Shown: positions 9,990 through 21,886 of the stretch, piece after piece | Layout of the letters: every line of letters starts with the position of its first letter | How positions within the stretch are numbered: position 1 is the first letter of the stretch | Assembly: GCA_963575745.1 (NCBI GenBank) | Contig: CAUYUJ010019949.1 | Span: 450,464 to 514,463, forward strand | DNA: 64,000 nt | DNA from: Prorocentrum cordatum | Taxonomy: Eukaryota > Sar > Dinophyceae > Prorocentrales > Prorocentraceae | Reading direction: 5' to 3' | Made by a program: the position numbers and the translations under genes | The notes under the pieces: generated by a model | Seen by the model: the letters and a program-made list of their open reading frames with translations, nothing else | What the model was told of the DNA's origin: nothing | Databases searched by the model: none

Positions 9990-11290
9990 CCCTCCGCACG
10001 TGGTTGTTTCGGCACGCCCCTCACACGCTTCGTGGCCCCACAGGGAACCCAACCGAAGGCCCATATACCAGCGTTCGCATGCACCCACCGCACCCATTTT
10101 GGCGCACCCCTCACACGCTTCGTGGCCCCATACGGAGCCCCACCGAAAGCCCAAATGCCAGCGTTCGCATACGGCCACCGCACCCGTTGTGGTACGCCCC
10201 TCACACGTCCCAGGGCCCCATAGGGAGCTCCACCGAAGGCCCAAATGCCAGCGTCCGCGTGCGCCCACCACACCAATTTCGGCACACCCCTCACACGTTT
10301 CTTTCGTGCCCCCACAGGGGGGCGCTACCGAAGGCCCATCTGCCAGCGTTCGCATGCGCCCACCACGCCTGTGTTAGAACGCTCCTCACACGTTTCGTGG
10401 CCCCATACGGAGCCCCATGGAAGGCCCAAATGTTAGCGTGCGCACGCGCCCACCGCACCCATTTTGTCCCGCCCCTCACACGTTCCGTGGCCCCATAGGG
10501 AGCCCCACCGAAAGCCCAAATGCCAGCGTTCGCATACGGCCGCAGCCACACGCTTCGTTGACCCACAAGGAGCCCGACCGAAAGCTCAAATGCCAGCGTT
10601 CGCATGCGCCCACCCCACCCATTTTGCCACGCCCCTCACACGTTTTGGGGCCCCATCGGGAGCCACACCCAAATGCCAGCGTTCGCATGCGCCCACCGCA
10701 CCCATCTCGGCATACTTCTCACACGTTTCGTGGCCCTACTGGGAGCCCCACCGAAGGCCCAAATGCCAGCGTTCGCATGCGCCCACCGCGCCCGACTGGG
10801 CACACCATTCACACGTTTCGTAGCCCTACTGGGAGCCTCACCGAAAGGCCCAACTGCCAGCGTTCGCACGCGCCCACCGCACCCCTTTTGGCACGCCCCT
10901 CACGCGCTTCGTTGCCCCATAGGGAGCCCCACCGAAGGCTCCTCGCATGCGCCCACCGCACCCATTTTGGCGTGCCCCTCGCACGTCTCGGGGTCCCATA
11001 GGGAGCCCCACCGAAGGCCCAAATGCCAGCGTTCGCATGCGCCCACCCCGCCCATTTTGCCACACCCTTCACACGTTTCGTGATCCTATAGGGAGCCCCA
11101 CCGAAGGCCAACATGCCAGCGTTCGCACGCGCCCACCGCACCCATTTTGGTCCGCCCCTCACACGTCTCGGGGCCCCATAGGGAGCCCCACCGAAGGCCC
11201 ACATGCCAGCGTTCGCATGCACCCGCCGCACCCATTTTGGCATACCCCTCACACGTTCCGTGGCCCCATAAAGAGCTTCACCGAGTACGG
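9990..11290 (+). repeat. 90 bp tandem repeat, about 14 copies
   Basis: Unit contains CCCCTCACACG, CGTGGCCCCATAGGGAGCCC, CACCGAAGGCCCAAATGCC, AGCGTTCGCATGCG and CCCACCGCACCCATTTTGG in that order. The AGCGTTCGCAT landmark falls at about 10071, 10161, 10251, then every 85-95 bases. Ninety is a multiple of three, so proline-rich frames stay open. Related copies are at 23525-23900, 30065-30190 and, inverted, at 24060-24660. Confidence 0.92.
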
Positions 11291-11559
11291 TGTATGCAAC
11301 GACGGTGCCCACAGCTGCAGAAGGTTGGGTTCTTCGCCAGGGTATTTGTTCAGCATTCTTGGTCTTTGCCTGAACCTGCGCGGGTAGTGAACTCCACTTT
11401 TGGTACCTCCCATGTACGCTCGGGAAGAGCGCCGATGCTACAGTCGATGTTGGTGCATCTTCTTGCCAAGCTCTTCGGTTTCACGCGCATCCCGCTTTTT
11501 GTCAGGAAATATTCCAGAGAAATGGCGTTTCGCTCGAGACACGCCCAGACAGTCCAGGA
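11291..11559 (+). repeat. Dispersed repeat copy adjoining the 12 bp array
   Basis: Holds another copy of the GTGCATCTTCTTGCCAAGCT block and of the GGCGTTTCGCTCGAGACACG block seen at 9085-9200, in the same order and orientation. No gene. Confidence 0.65.
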
Positions 11560-12400
11560 GGGCCCAAGAAGCCCCCAAGAGGCCCCCCAAAGGCTCCCAG
11601 CAGGTGGCGGATGACGGAAGAGTTGCCGTTTCATTCCAGACATCCTCAACATCGGTCCCGGAGAGGATTCAGAACTCACATTTCCTCAGTATCGAATCCA
11701 GAGGGTTTCCAAACGACCCAAAAGAGTCCCCAGAGGACCCCCAAGCGCCCCAAGGGAACCCCAGAAGAGTCCCCAGAAGACCCCAAGAGCGCCCGAATCC
11801 CCTCATCCGAGCACCCTCGAAGCGCTCCGAGAGACCCCCAAGAGGCACCCAGAGGCCCCCGAAAGCGCACGAAGAGGGCCCCATATTGCCCAAGAGAGCC
11901 CCAAGACGGCCCCTGAGGGCGCCAAGATGGCCCAAGAGAGCCCCCGCAGACCCTCGAGACGCGCCCGGACAGTCCAAGAGGGCCCAAGAAGCTCCCAGGA
12001 GGCCCCCCAAAGGCTCCCAGCAGGTGGCGGATGATGGAACAATGGCCGTTTCGCTCCAGACATTCTCAAAACATCGGCTACAGAGAGGACTCCAAACCCA
12101 ACGTTCTTAGTCTCGACTCCAGAAGGCTTCATTTCGGAAAAATTCCCGTTTCGTTTGAGACTTCCCCAGAGGGGACTCGGAGCCGACATCGTCTTGGAAT
12201 CGCTCCCGGAGGGTTTCCGAACGGCCTAAAGAAATGAGACCCAAAAGACGCTCTGGAGGGCCCCAAGAGCGTCCCAAGAGGAACCCAAGAGACCCCCAAG
12301 AGCGCTCCAGGAGGCACCCAGACAGCTCACAAGAACCCCGAGACGGCCCAAGACGGGTCAAGGGAGCCCCAAGAGGTTACCGGGAGCACCCTAGGAGGCC
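11560..12400 (-). repeat. 12 bp family array, CCCAAGAGGCCC orientation
   Basis: Degenerate copies of CCCAAGAGGCCC (the reverse complement of the unit at 3708-3975), interrupted at 11600-11700 and 12020-12170 by two copies of a GGTGGCGGATGA - GCCGTTTCGCTCCAGACAT block. The interruptions are related to each other, so the array has a larger repeat of about 420 bases. Confidence 0.85.
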
Positions 12401-12419
12401 CCCAAGCCTCCTCGTCGCC

Positions 12420-12520
12420 CTCGCCTTCCCAATATTGTTCTTATTGTCATTATTATTATTATTATTCTTCTTCTTCTTATTATTATTAGTATACTTATTG
12501 TTATTACTATTATACTTATT
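12420..12520 (+). repeat. ATT/TTC-rich microsatellite
   Basis: Imperfect runs of TTATTA and TTCTTC, an AT-rich island in otherwise GC-rich sequence. Confidence 0.85.
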
Positions 12521-12842
12521 CTGCTAATTCTTCTGCTTCAAATTCGTAGCATTAGTTTTATTATTATGATTATCCGTAAGGGCTTCGCCCCCTGCCGCCG
12601 GCCCCCTCTCTCGGAGAATGGGCCATGGAAGAGCTAAGTCATGAGGCCTTGGCGCTGTCGTGAAGCAGTATCGAAACTTCATGCGAAGCCGATTCGCAAT
12701 CAGCAAAACCAACTGATCACAAGAGGGGTTACCACACCTGGCGATTGGTAAGACGTGTATGGTTTACGGGCTTGGTTACCACACCTTGCGATTAAAGGGC
12801 CGAGGGAGTTCTCGCAGTTTGGGTTACCACGCCTTGCGATGG
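12521..12842. other. Spacer with three GGTTACCAC-type repeats
   Basis: GGTTACCACACC or GGTTACCACGCC followed by TTGCGATT-like sequence occurs at about 12727, 12776 and 12823, roughly every 48 bases. Nothing else is recognisable. Confidence 0.55.
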
Positions 12843-13515
12843 ATGTGCGTGAAGGGTGGCACCGAATTTCAGAAATGTGGCAAATCCCATGTGTTTTTGG
12901 ACCCTGACCCCGCGGATCTGCGTGAGGGGTGGCACCGAATTTCAGAAATGTGGCAAATCCCCTGTGTTTTTGGACCCTGACCCCGCGGATCTGCGTGAGG
13001 GGTGGCACCGAATTTCAGAAATGTGGCAAATCCCCTGTGTTTTTGGACCCTGACCCCGCGGATCTGCGTGAGGGGTGGCACCGAATTTCAGAAATGTGGC
13101 AAATCCCATGTGTTTTTGGACCCTGACCCCGCGGATCTGCGTGAGGGGTGGCACCGAATTTCAGAAATGTGGCAAATCCCATGTGTTTTTGGACCCTGAC
13201 CCCGCGGATCTGCGTGAGGGGTGGCACCGAATTTCAGAAATGTGGCAAATCCCATGTGTTTTTGGACCCTGACCCCGCGGATCTGCGTGAGGGGTGGCAC
13301 CGAATTTCAGAAATGTGGCAAATCCCTGTGTTTTTGGACCCTGACCCCGCGGATCTGCGTGAGGGGTGGCACCGAATTTCAGAAATGTGGCAAATCCCAT
13401 GTGTTTTTGGACCCTGACCCCGCGGATCTGCGTGAGGGGTGGCACCGAATTTCAGAAATGTGGCAAATCCCATGTGTTTTTGGACCCTGACCCCGCGGAT
13501 CTGCGTGAGGGGTGT
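12843..13515 (+). repeat. 73 bp satellite, nine near-identical copies
   Basis: The unit starting GGTGGCACCGAATTTCAG recurs every 73 bases from 12855; one copy has lost one base (72). Copies differ at only a few positions (CATGTG versus CCTGTG), so the array is young or homogenised. Short frames repeat in every register because 73 is not a multiple of three; none is coding. Confidence 0.95.
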
Positions 13516-13941
13516 CGATTTCGAGCCCCCCCAGCAATTCAGACAACGCGCCCAGGAGACGCTAAAAATCCCGTTTGGGCCTCCCCCCCCCTCGCGCGGT
13601 CAATCAACTAGTTACAGCAACCAGCAAGAAGCAGAACTGTAACACTGGAAACTACAAGCTACAACTGGTACAGGAAACTGCGAATCACGTGCCTACGGCC
13701 TGGTGGCCCCACAAGGGGGCCGGCGGATTATTTCCTCCTTCGCCCCATAAGCCCATTGGACTGAAGCGGCGCTTCCCGCTCTTGCCCGATAAGGTCCTGG
13801 AGCGTGCGCGTCGGCCTTCCGGCGACGAAGCGCGCGAGGCGGGGGGGGCGGCGAGCGGAGAGGCCCTCGGAGGCCGGGAGAAGCAGCCACGCGGCCCATT
13901 GCCGGCCGGGCGCGTCGCCTCGGGGCCCGAGAAGAGTTGGA
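13516..13941. other. Spacer without a supportable gene
   Basis: GC-rich sequence open in several frames on both strands; no domain, motif or codon signal separates one frame from the others. Confidence 0.45.
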
Positions 13942-14190
13942 CAAGCAGTGGCGAAGCGTCCTGGCGTGATCTGTCGGCCTGCCAGACAATGCTCTAAGAA
14001 CCTTCTAGTGGCTTCCACGGCATGCTCTCAGAACAGGTTTGGTTGGGACTGTTTTGTTCTAACACATCGGGTGTCTGTTCTAAGCACATTGTTTGTTTCG
14101 ACCATTTGGGGGTTCTGAGAACATTTCGCGGTGGGCGGCCTATACTATAGGAATGCCAGGACGGTCGGCCCCTGCTCAATTTGAGCCCGA
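13942..14190 (+). repeat. Second copy of the ASADH-upstream segment
   Basis: Diverged match to 6359-6600, in the same orientation. It is not followed by a recognisable gene here, which argues that the segment is a mobile or duplicated sequence and not a dedicated ASADH promoter. Confidence 0.7.
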
Positions 14191-14259
14191 TGCAGGCATC
14201 CAGCGTTGCTTCGTCCGCACCTGCTGCCCATCGGTCGCTGAAAGTATATTTTTGTTTGG

Positions 14260-14410
14260 ATTCCAGATCCCAGTCTGCTTTAAGCGCCTTCCTACTTCAA
14301 TGATCGAGGGCTTCACCTTTGTCCGTCCTCCCAAGTGGGCGGACGGAACTCAATCTAATTTCAACGCCTTCCTACTTCATGCGTCTACCTATTTTTTCCG
14401 ACCGATGGGT
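14260..14410 (+). repeat. Dispersed repeat, copy 1 (pair with 43105-43250)
   Basis: Shares GCCTTCCTACTTCATG, TCTACC and a TTTTTTCCGACCGA-like block in order with 43180-43240, preceded in both by CTTCCTACTTTCA/CTTCCTACTTCAA and GGCGGACGGAACTCAATCT or GGCGGGCGGAACCCAATCT. Confidence 0.75.
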
Positions 14411-15160
14411 GCTCACCACCGGGTGCCAGGGTGACTTGCAATCGTTGGCGGTTGTGCCATCTGTGCAGGTAGCGGATCTATCATCCTACGCGCGTAATTT
14501 CACGTCTCTCCACTGCCGCTGGACATGGGTGCGCTCGCAGTATAAAGAGGGCCCTCGATATGATACTTGCACGGCGGGGTGTATGCCCGTCCACGGGCGA
14601 GAACGGTGGCTCGTGGTCTCCAGTGTGGTCTCCCGTGTGGTTTGCAGTCTAAGCTCCCATACGTTTTCCCGCACGGTCTCCCTTCTGGCCTGATGTGTGG
14701 TCTCCCATGTTGGCTTCCGTGTTGGATCCTCGAGAGGTGCCGCTCGGAGGCGGCAGAGTGCCCACCAAATCCCAACGAAGCGACCAAGCGGCGCCCTCAG
14801 AGAGACCCAGCGCATGCCCTCGGTCAGGAACCTTGGATCGAGGAGCGCGAGGCCCTGACGGATAGAAACCGGGGCCCGCGTCTCTGATGCCAGGACACGC
14901 CCAAATTCAGGACCTCTTCGCGCCAGCCTGGATGGGCGAACCGTGCTCCGCATAGAACCCGGCGCCCTGCAGCCAGGAATTGCCCCCCTCTTTTCGGCGG
15001 CAGTTGGACAAGAATCGAAGCGCGGAAACGTCGGGTCAGCAGGGCACCGTCGCTGCCGCTGCGCAGCAATGACCTTCGGAAAGAAGCATCCACGGTGCCG
15101 TCGAGAAGAGCGAGTATCGCCACACCGGTTTGTCGGCCCCACACAGTCTTCCGTGCATCG
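14411..15160. other. Spacer with short GGTCTCC repeats
   Basis: 14610-14720 holds several TGGTCTCC(C/A)GTGTGG-like units. Frames are open on both strands without recognisable domains. Confidence 0.4.
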
Positions 15161-15164
15161 ACAC

Positions 15165-15250
15165 GTAGGTGCATCTTCTTCAACCTCCCGACGTCTGATA
15201 CCATTTGGGCCTGGGGGTTCGGCCGTTTCAGTACAATGGTTGGGCGGTGA
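15165..15250 (+). repeat. Dispersed block shared with 20045-20130
   Basis: A block with GCATCTTCTTCAACCTC, GACGTCTGATACCATT and GGGC matches GCATCTTCCTCAACCTC, GACGTCGGATGCCATT and CGGGC at 20058-20098. It ends just before the first ATG of the broken coding region that follows. Confidence 0.65.
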
Positions 15251-16581
15251 AGATGGCCTTTGGGCCGTGCGCCTTCGATGCCGCGCTGCGGCGTGTCAGT
15301 GAGAAGGACGCCTTTACGCTTGCGATGTCGAAGCCTATGCCGCCCCCCAGGGCGCACAGTAAGATGGCGGGTGATACCGACGCAAGCGGTGGCAGGGGGG
15401 TCGCGAGCGCGGGCGGCAGCGGAGCTCCTTCGAGCTTTCGGGACGGGAGCCTGGCCGACGCGAGGGCGAGTCGTCCCCGTTGCCGCCGTCGGGCATGTCG
15501 ATGGGGAGTGGCACAAAACTCACGAAGGGGACGTGTCCCCGAGGATCACCTCTACGGGGAAGGTGTCTTCTCCGGTCGAGGACTCCGGCGGTACCATCTG
15601 AGTTTCAAGCGGCTACGTCATCGCCCATAACCCAATTGTGCGCCACTGCTGCAAGGGTGAATACGGTTTGATTTCCAACTCCGTCCAGGATTACGAAAAT
15701 GGCAACACACCCGCTTTCAGAGAGTCGGCCTGATTCTCGCGCACGAGCACGTAGCCAAGGCCATGGGCCGCGAGGGCAAGCAGACCCTCGTCAACTGGAT
15801 CCCCGATCCTTCGAACATTTGCCACTACATGTCGTTCGACGGCCACGTTTCTAAGACACACGCTGACCCAGACGATTGAATCAGGGTCAGCGCCATGGGT
15901 TCAAACGCTTAAATGCACAACGTGAGGAATAGGCAACATAAGGAATCCTCGTTTCAGAACAGCGAAACCATCTACCTCAGCCATGCACGTGGAATTCGCG
16001 CAGTACGGAGACGGCCGGTCGTTCAGAACGTTGACCTGGAGGAGGTCTACAAGGCCATCCTGAAATATGAGCGTCTGGGAGCCGCTGCCTCGCGATCGAC
16101 CCTGGCGGCGGCAGTTACATCGCGCACGTCTGCCCGTACTGCTAGAATGGGTGCGTTGTGCGCAGCAGGCGCAGCAGGATGCGCCGGGAGACACCGCCGC
16201 GGGAATCGTCAACAAGAGCTACGGCCTCAGGCGGGCGGAGAAAGGCACCGACGCGCAGGGGCATCGGGTCGTTGTCTTCCCGTCGCAGACCATCATCGGC
16301 CAGATGGACATGTCGGTGGCCTGCGGCGGGCAGATTGAGCTCGCCCAGGAGCACAAGCCGTCCGAGCAGACGGATCTGGTCTACGTTGGCCATGGTGACG
16401 CCGAGCAGGACGGCGCCCTGACGTGCTCGGGACGACCAAGATGGCCCCCACCATCAGCACTCGCAATAATGGCAACATCCGCTCGAACGGCCCAATGGAT
16501 GAGGGGGCCGTCGCGGTCGCGGAGGCCATCGACGCCAGCGATGAGGCGGCCCGCAGAAAGCTCATAAGGCATGTGCCTTGA
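15251..16581 (+). pseudogene. Broken coding region of unknown family
   Basis: Protein-like text runs through this interval but changes frame repeatedly. In order: a start MAFGPCAFDAALRRV at 15251; VGHVDGEWHKTHEGD near 15490; VIAHNPIVRHCCKGEYG near 15620; LVNWIPDPSNICHYMSF near 15785; NVDLEEVYKAILKYERLG near 16029; LAIDPGGGSYIAHVCPYC near 16090; SYGLRRAEKGTDAQGHRVV near 16220; and TTKMAPTISTRNNGNIRSNG ending in a TGA at 16579-16581. These pieces are less repetitive and better balanced than the surrounding shadow frames. At least four frame changes are needed. Either it is a pseudogene, or some changes are small introns I cannot place. I do not recognise the family; the Cys/His-containing segments could be metal-binding, but that is speculation. 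Confidence 0.5.
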
Positions 16582-19500
16582 GTGATCGATGGCCCGCGCC
16601 CTTTCTTGCAAGTTCGCGGGCAATTCCTGCGGTTTCCGCCCTCCTGCGGAGCGTCCACTCCTCGGCCAGGAAGAGCGCGCCATGCGCCACAACTGCCTGC
16701 CCCCGTTCTTCGACATCGAAAGCGCCCGCGGCACCCCCGAGCGCCCGGCGGCCCGACGAGCGAAACAGCAAGCAGCAGGAGCCGAGTGGGCGCGCGCGCC
16801 GGCGCCGGCAACAGGCCACCGAGGATCGCATCCCGCGCCACAAGCCCACCCGATCGGCAATGCTTTTGCGGGGCACCAGCAAGACGTTCTGGCGCCGGCC
16901 GCGGCGGGGCCGCCGAGGGGCTGCTTCCGCGCCGCGCCCCCGGCTGATTGGCAATGCGCGCGCGGCGCTATCGGCGGGGCTTTCGGGCGCCAGCAGCGCC
17001 GGGGCTCCGCGCGACCCTTCCGAGGCGGGGGCCTCGCCGGCGCGCCGGCGAGAGCGGTCCGCCGCGCGGCCCGGGGAGCGACGAGAACGGGCAACCGATC
17101 GCAGCTCGCGTCGGGCCAGTCTCCTCAAGCAGCCCGAGGACCTCGGCGTCGCCCCAGGCGACTTCCGTAGACGCCGCCCCGCCTGGCCCCCGCCGCTGCG
17201 CGAGTAGACCGCGCGGGGCAGCAGCGCGCTGACCAGGCGGCTCACCGCCCGGGGGCGCTGGCCCGGAGCCGCCCGGTAGACGCGCGCGCGCGGCGCGGGG
17301 CGAGCGCCCGGGCGCCTCGCGGAAGGCCCCCCCCCAGCTGGATCAACGTTGGCGGAGACGAGGCCGATGTCCCGCTGAGCAGATGGGGCAACCTCTTCCC
17401 CGCCGATTGCCACGGCAGGAAGGGCGCCGCCGCTGCCCTCGGGGACCGCGGCAGTTTGCGTTCCGACGGACACGCGAACGTCATCGCCTCGGCGCGGCGC
17501 GCAGAAATCGAGCGCGCGCCCTCGAGGCCCCCGTCCGCGCCCGGGGCTATCGCGCAGCGGCGAACGCATCGACCGCCCGATGGGGCTTCCACGACGGCCC
17601 AGGCCTCCGCCCACTTGGCCGCCGGGGCCTGGAACTCCGGAAGTCCCCGGAGTTTGGAGGCCGAGCACTCGAGAGGGGCAGGGTGGGCCATGGGCGGTTG
17701 GGCACCCGCAGAGCGCGCCCTGCTCGAGATGGCGGCGCGCGCAGGCGCGCCCAGCCGGGTCCGACCCGAGCGAGCCGCCCGACCTGGCGAAGAAGGAGGT
17801 CCGCGAGGCAACCCGAGAGGCTCCCGAATGCGGGGGCGAGCTCGAGCAGCGGCGGGACCCCACGAGACCCTTCGGGGCGGGGGCCCAGCCCGCGCGCTAG
17901 CGCGCCCCCCCCCCCCCCCCCTCCGCGCCTCGACCAGGGCGCCGCCAACTTCGCCACCCCGGGAGTGGCCAGTCGCAGCCGCGTCGAGGGCCGAGGCGGC
18001 CGCCCTCGGGAATGCCTGGCGGACGGGGCGAAGTCGGGCAGGATGTCCCAGAGGTTCCAGGAGCTGTCGCGCTGCCGCCTCCGCGGCAGCTACTCCGCAG
18101 CGGCGTCGGCAGTCATGGAGGGCGCGAACGGCAAGGGGCGACTCGCGCACGCCGGCGCGCGCGAGGTCACCGTGGACAATCAGTTTCGACGCAGGGGCCG
18201 TCAGAGGACGCCGAGGCCAGCGGGGAAAAAAAGCCACGGGGGCCAGCGCGGAGTCCGCTTCGTCTCGCTCGTCACCAACGCCAAGGGCACGCATCGGCCC
18301 TGCAAGATTCGCGTGGGAGGCGGGGCGCGCTGGCCAATGGGTTCGTGGGCGAGTTCCACTGCATCGCCGTCGGCACCATCAGCATCTCCTGCGCTTCGGA
18401 GCGGCGGGCCACGCGGCTCGGGGCCGCGCCGCGAGCGATCCCCCGCTTGCGGGGCAGCGTCTGCCCCGCGGCGCAGCTCGCCATCGCCAACGGCCCGGGG
18501 GGTCGGATCGGAGCGACGCAGGAGGCGGGCTGCCGTCATCGAGGTCGTCTTCGCTCACCCAGCGCAGAGGGCCAAGGCGCGGGGCTGCCTCGAGTGGTCC
18601 TGAACCGGCTTCCACTGCGAGTGCGCCGCCTACACCGCGCCCCTCCCGCGAGCCGAGAACGGCTTGTTGGCTGGCGCAATTGCTGGCATGTGGAGATGGT
18701 CGAACGCGGCGCAGTCCACGCGAAGGAGACGGCGCGACGGCGTCGTAGGGGACAGACCGCCCCCGCGACCCGCGCGCTTGGGCCTCCAGCGCCGACAGGT
18801 CTTGCAAGAAGGGCCTCTTGGCCATGGGCGGTCAAGCTCGGGCTGAAGGGGGTCGGCAGGCTACTGGGCACACGACAGAGGCTCGAGGCGCCCATCGCAC
18901 TCGAGCGCGAGAACCACGGGCAGTTTAGCGCGCGCGCCCGCGCGCCGGCGGAGCCCGATGAGGGCGCCAGCAGCGACGGGGCTCCGCCCGACCATTCGGG
19001 GCGGGCGCCCGCGCCCACGCGCCGGCAGGAGAGCCGGGAGGCAACCCGCCGTGGGGGGCGCCGGCAGCAGCGGTGCCCCGCGCGACCCATCGGAAGGGAG
19101 CCACGTCCGCGCGCCCCGCGCCGCGCGGCCCCGCGACGAGAAGGCCCCGCCAGCGGGCGCGAAACCGGGGGCGGACGGCTTCAGCAACATGATGGCGCAG
19201 GACGCGACGAAGCCTTCGGGGTCGACGCGGCGCCCAAGCCTAAGCATCCGAGGCGGCACGCGACGGACGACGCGCCGAAAGCCCCCCGAGAATTCCACGG
19301 GGCCATGTTCGAAGAGAGGGGGGCGCGAGCCGGGAGAGCGGCCGCCCCGCGAGGCGGCCCTAGATGCCGCGCCCGCTGCGGCGCCTCGAGCCGCGGCAAC
19401 GGCTTCGCGACGCCCGCTCGGAATCCCCCCCCGCTCGGAGGCCGTCGCCCGCCCGCCGGGGGGCGCGTCCCGAGCAGAGCTCGGCGGCGGCCATCCGAGC

Positions 19501-19960
19501 AGGGAGTGGCCCCGAGCGGCTGCGTAGCGCAACTCCAGGAGAGTCTTGAACCCCCCCCCCTGGCGGGCGCCTCCGCGGCGGGGGCGCCTTTTCTCGCCTT
19601 CGAGGCCCCCATTCTTCCGCCGCGGGCGGGGGCGGGGTCTAGGGCGGCGGGGGGTCTTAACGCCGCGGAGGGCCCCATGGAGGATGGGAAGGGCTTCGCG
19701 GCCACGCCTGTCGACCCCTGCGCGCGCGCGAGCTGCAGCGGCGACGGCGACGCAAAGGGGGGGGCGGAGGAGCAGCGAGAAGGTGGATGGGCCACCGCCG
19801 GTCGCAGCGTCCGGGGGGGAGGCCCGCGTCGTAATCTTATCATCCGGGTTTCTTCTCCCCGCCTTCTCTCGGCGCCCCGCTCCCATCGCGCGGGAGGCTC
19901 GCATCTGTTCTTAGCAGGGGCAGGGGCCCCGGGCCAAGGCGCCCGGAACCGCCGTCCGAA
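16582..19960. other. Extremely GC-rich tract without a supportable gene
   Basis: Open in most frames on both strands (one plus frame is 657 codons) because stop codons are rare at this composition. A diverged block like CCAGCAGCGNCGGGGCTCCG followed by CGCGACCC and TTCGGGGCGGG occurs near 16988, 17850, 18967 and 19062, suggesting ancient internal duplication. No domain, signal peptide or conserved motif is visible in any frame. A C14 run lies at about 17907-17920. Confidence 0.5.
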
Positions 19961-20967
19961 ATATGGGTGCCACCGTCACTTCTGATTTTTGTTTCCGCCA
20001 TCGCACCGCGATTGGGGTCCACCGAGGATGGTCTCCGTGCACCAACACGCGCGCGCATCTTCCTCAACCTCTGACGTCGGATGCCATTCGGGCACGGGCG
20101 CTTGGATTCCCCCAGTGCAACCTACCCACCACCCTGGGGCATCAAGCGCCTGCTCCAGGCATTGGATGCCCCAGGCAGCCTGGAAGTGGCAGGGTCTCTG
20201 GGCCGGGGGCCCCCGATCTGCCACCCGAAGACAAGGGTACCATTGTCATCGTTCCCTTGTTCCGCAGCCTCATCGCCATTGGGATTCATCCAGGATGTTT
20301 CACGAGAGTTTGCTCGAGTGGCGTCGTCGTTCCCGCCTGCGCCGCGACCGCCCGAGTGGCCGCGAACAAAGCATTGGCACAGGAGATAGCGATCGATTGC
20401 ACTGAGACAAGCCGCCGAGTTCGCGGAGCAGCGCAACCGCCGGGTGGACTCTTTTACGCTGGCCGACATGGCCTTGCCGAGTAGGGTTTGGCATCAGTAG
20501 TTCGCCCTGGGAGGTGCAGCCTGCCAGCGCTCTCGCCTCCTGGCGACAATTCCTTGGCTGACGGTCTTTTGGACCACCCTGGTTCTCGCGCTTCGCCGAC
20601 GTCCGGGGCGTCGCCTTTGCATTTCTCTTTCCTACCTCGACCGACGGCCCCTTGGCCATGGCCACCCTGGTGCCCACGCAGTCGTCTGAGGTACGGTCTC
20701 GCGCTTTCTCTCTCGGAGTGTTCTTTGGCCGTCGTTGACTTTCCGACGCATGGCGAATCCGACGGACATGCAGCTTCGCGCGCTGGCAGTTCCCCTCAGT
20801 CTCAGTCCCCTCGGCCACCCACCTGAGGCCTCGGCCGGCGCGTAGCCGTCGCCTCGCGCGCTGCTCTGCTTTATTGTTCCCGCGCTTCCTCTGCCTAATT
20901 TGTCTCTGCGTAGCCCGCTTTGACCTGACTCGCCGCCGGCGCGCTCGCCCGCGGCCGCTGACTAAAA
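19961..20967 (+). other. Spacer with a possible coding tail
   Basis: 20045-20130 repeats the block at 15165. At about 20400-20493 one frame reads SIALRQAAEFAEQRNRRVD and then a short tail to a TAG stop, and an adjacent frame upstream reads ARVAANKALAQEIAID; together they look like the helical end of a protein with a frame change between. No family is recognised and the call is weak. Confidence 0.25.
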
Positions 20968-21010
20968 AGTAACCCCACCAGCCCATCCAGAAACGATGCC
21001 CACAGGACTT
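20968..21010 (+). repeat. CCCACCAGCCCATCC dispersed block
   Basis: ACCCCACCAGCCCATCCAG followed by AAACGATGCCC matches 45085-45120 (CCCAACAAGCCCATCCA then AAACGATGCCC) and, in part, 3117. Both long copies are followed by TTGCC(T)C(G/T)GATCAG. Confidence 0.7.
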
Positions 21011-21054
21011 GCCTCGATCAGGGAAGTGGGCAGCGCACAGAGGAAGGGCCCCCC

Positions 21055-21880
21055 AGTGGAGGCCTCTTGGAGCGTCTTGGGTGCCTCGGAGAGCTTCCTT
21101 GGGCCTCTTGGGGGTCTCTTGGGGGGGCATCTTGGAGGCCTCTTGGGCGCCTGTTGGGGCCTCCTGGGCGCCTCTTGGGGCCCTCCTGAAGCGCTCTTGG
21201 TAGCCTTGTGAGCGCTCTTGGGGCCATCTTGGGGGACATCGATCAAACAAGAAGCGAGCAGTAGTTAGCGTTGCCCCTCGGGAGCCCAAACAATCGCCTC
21301 TTGGGGCGCTCTTGGAGCGTTCTCTAGGCGCTATTAGGCGTTCTTGGGGCCGTCTTGGGGCGTTCTGGAGCCTCTCTTGGAGCCCTCTTGGGCCATCTTG
21401 GAGCCATCTTGAGGCCCCGGATGGCCATCGGAAGCGAAAAGGCGAGAAAGCCAAACACATAGAATTTCCAAAGGTTTTGGCCTCTTCGTGGACTCTGGGG
21501 GGGCTCTTTGGCCACTGGGAACCGTCTTGGAGCGGTCTTGGGGCATCTTGGAGCATCGTGGGTGCCAATATGAGACATCCTGGGATATCTTGAGCCATCT
21601 TGGAGGTCATCTTGGGCTCCCCCAGGCGCTCTTGGAGTCATCTTCATCAGTGCCCCCCCAAGGGGCCAACATGTGGCTAAAACCTTAGTCGAATCAGTGA
21701 TGTTGCATTCTGGCCGAGGCCTCTTGGAGCATTTTGGGTGCCTCTAGAGGGTCTCGGGCCTCTTGGGGGTCTCTTGGGAGCCTCTTGGGGGCATCCTGGG
21801 GGCCTCTTGGGGTTTCCTGGCCACTTTTGGGGGCCCTCTTGGGGCACCGTTGGGAGCCTTGGGGGGGCCATCTTTGGGCC
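21055..21880 (+). repeat. 12 bp family array, GGCCTCTTGGGG orientation
   Basis: Degenerate copies of GGCCTCTTGGGG and GCGCTCTTGG units, interrupted at 21240-21300, 21420-21480 and 21640-21720. The last interruption carries the GGCCAACATGTGGCTAAAACC block seen near 4105 and 22390. The array ends about 10 bases before the rRNA fragment. Confidence 0.85.
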
Positions 21881-21886
21881 ATGAAG

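Noticed and set aside
9762-11387. Proline-rich frames over the 90 bp satellite
   Set aside because: The period is a multiple of three, so the frames are repeat products.
12855-13490. Series of overlapping 65-89 codon frames
   Set aside because: Each is the same 73 bp satellite unit read in rotating registers.
16562-18294. Two long minus-strand frames
   Set aside because: Same reason: Arg/Ala/Pro-rich shadow frames in a GC-rich tract.
18012-19985. Plus-strand frame of 657 codons
   Set aside because: Open because of extreme GC; other frames on both strands are equally open and none shows domains, hydrophobic segments or balanced composition.
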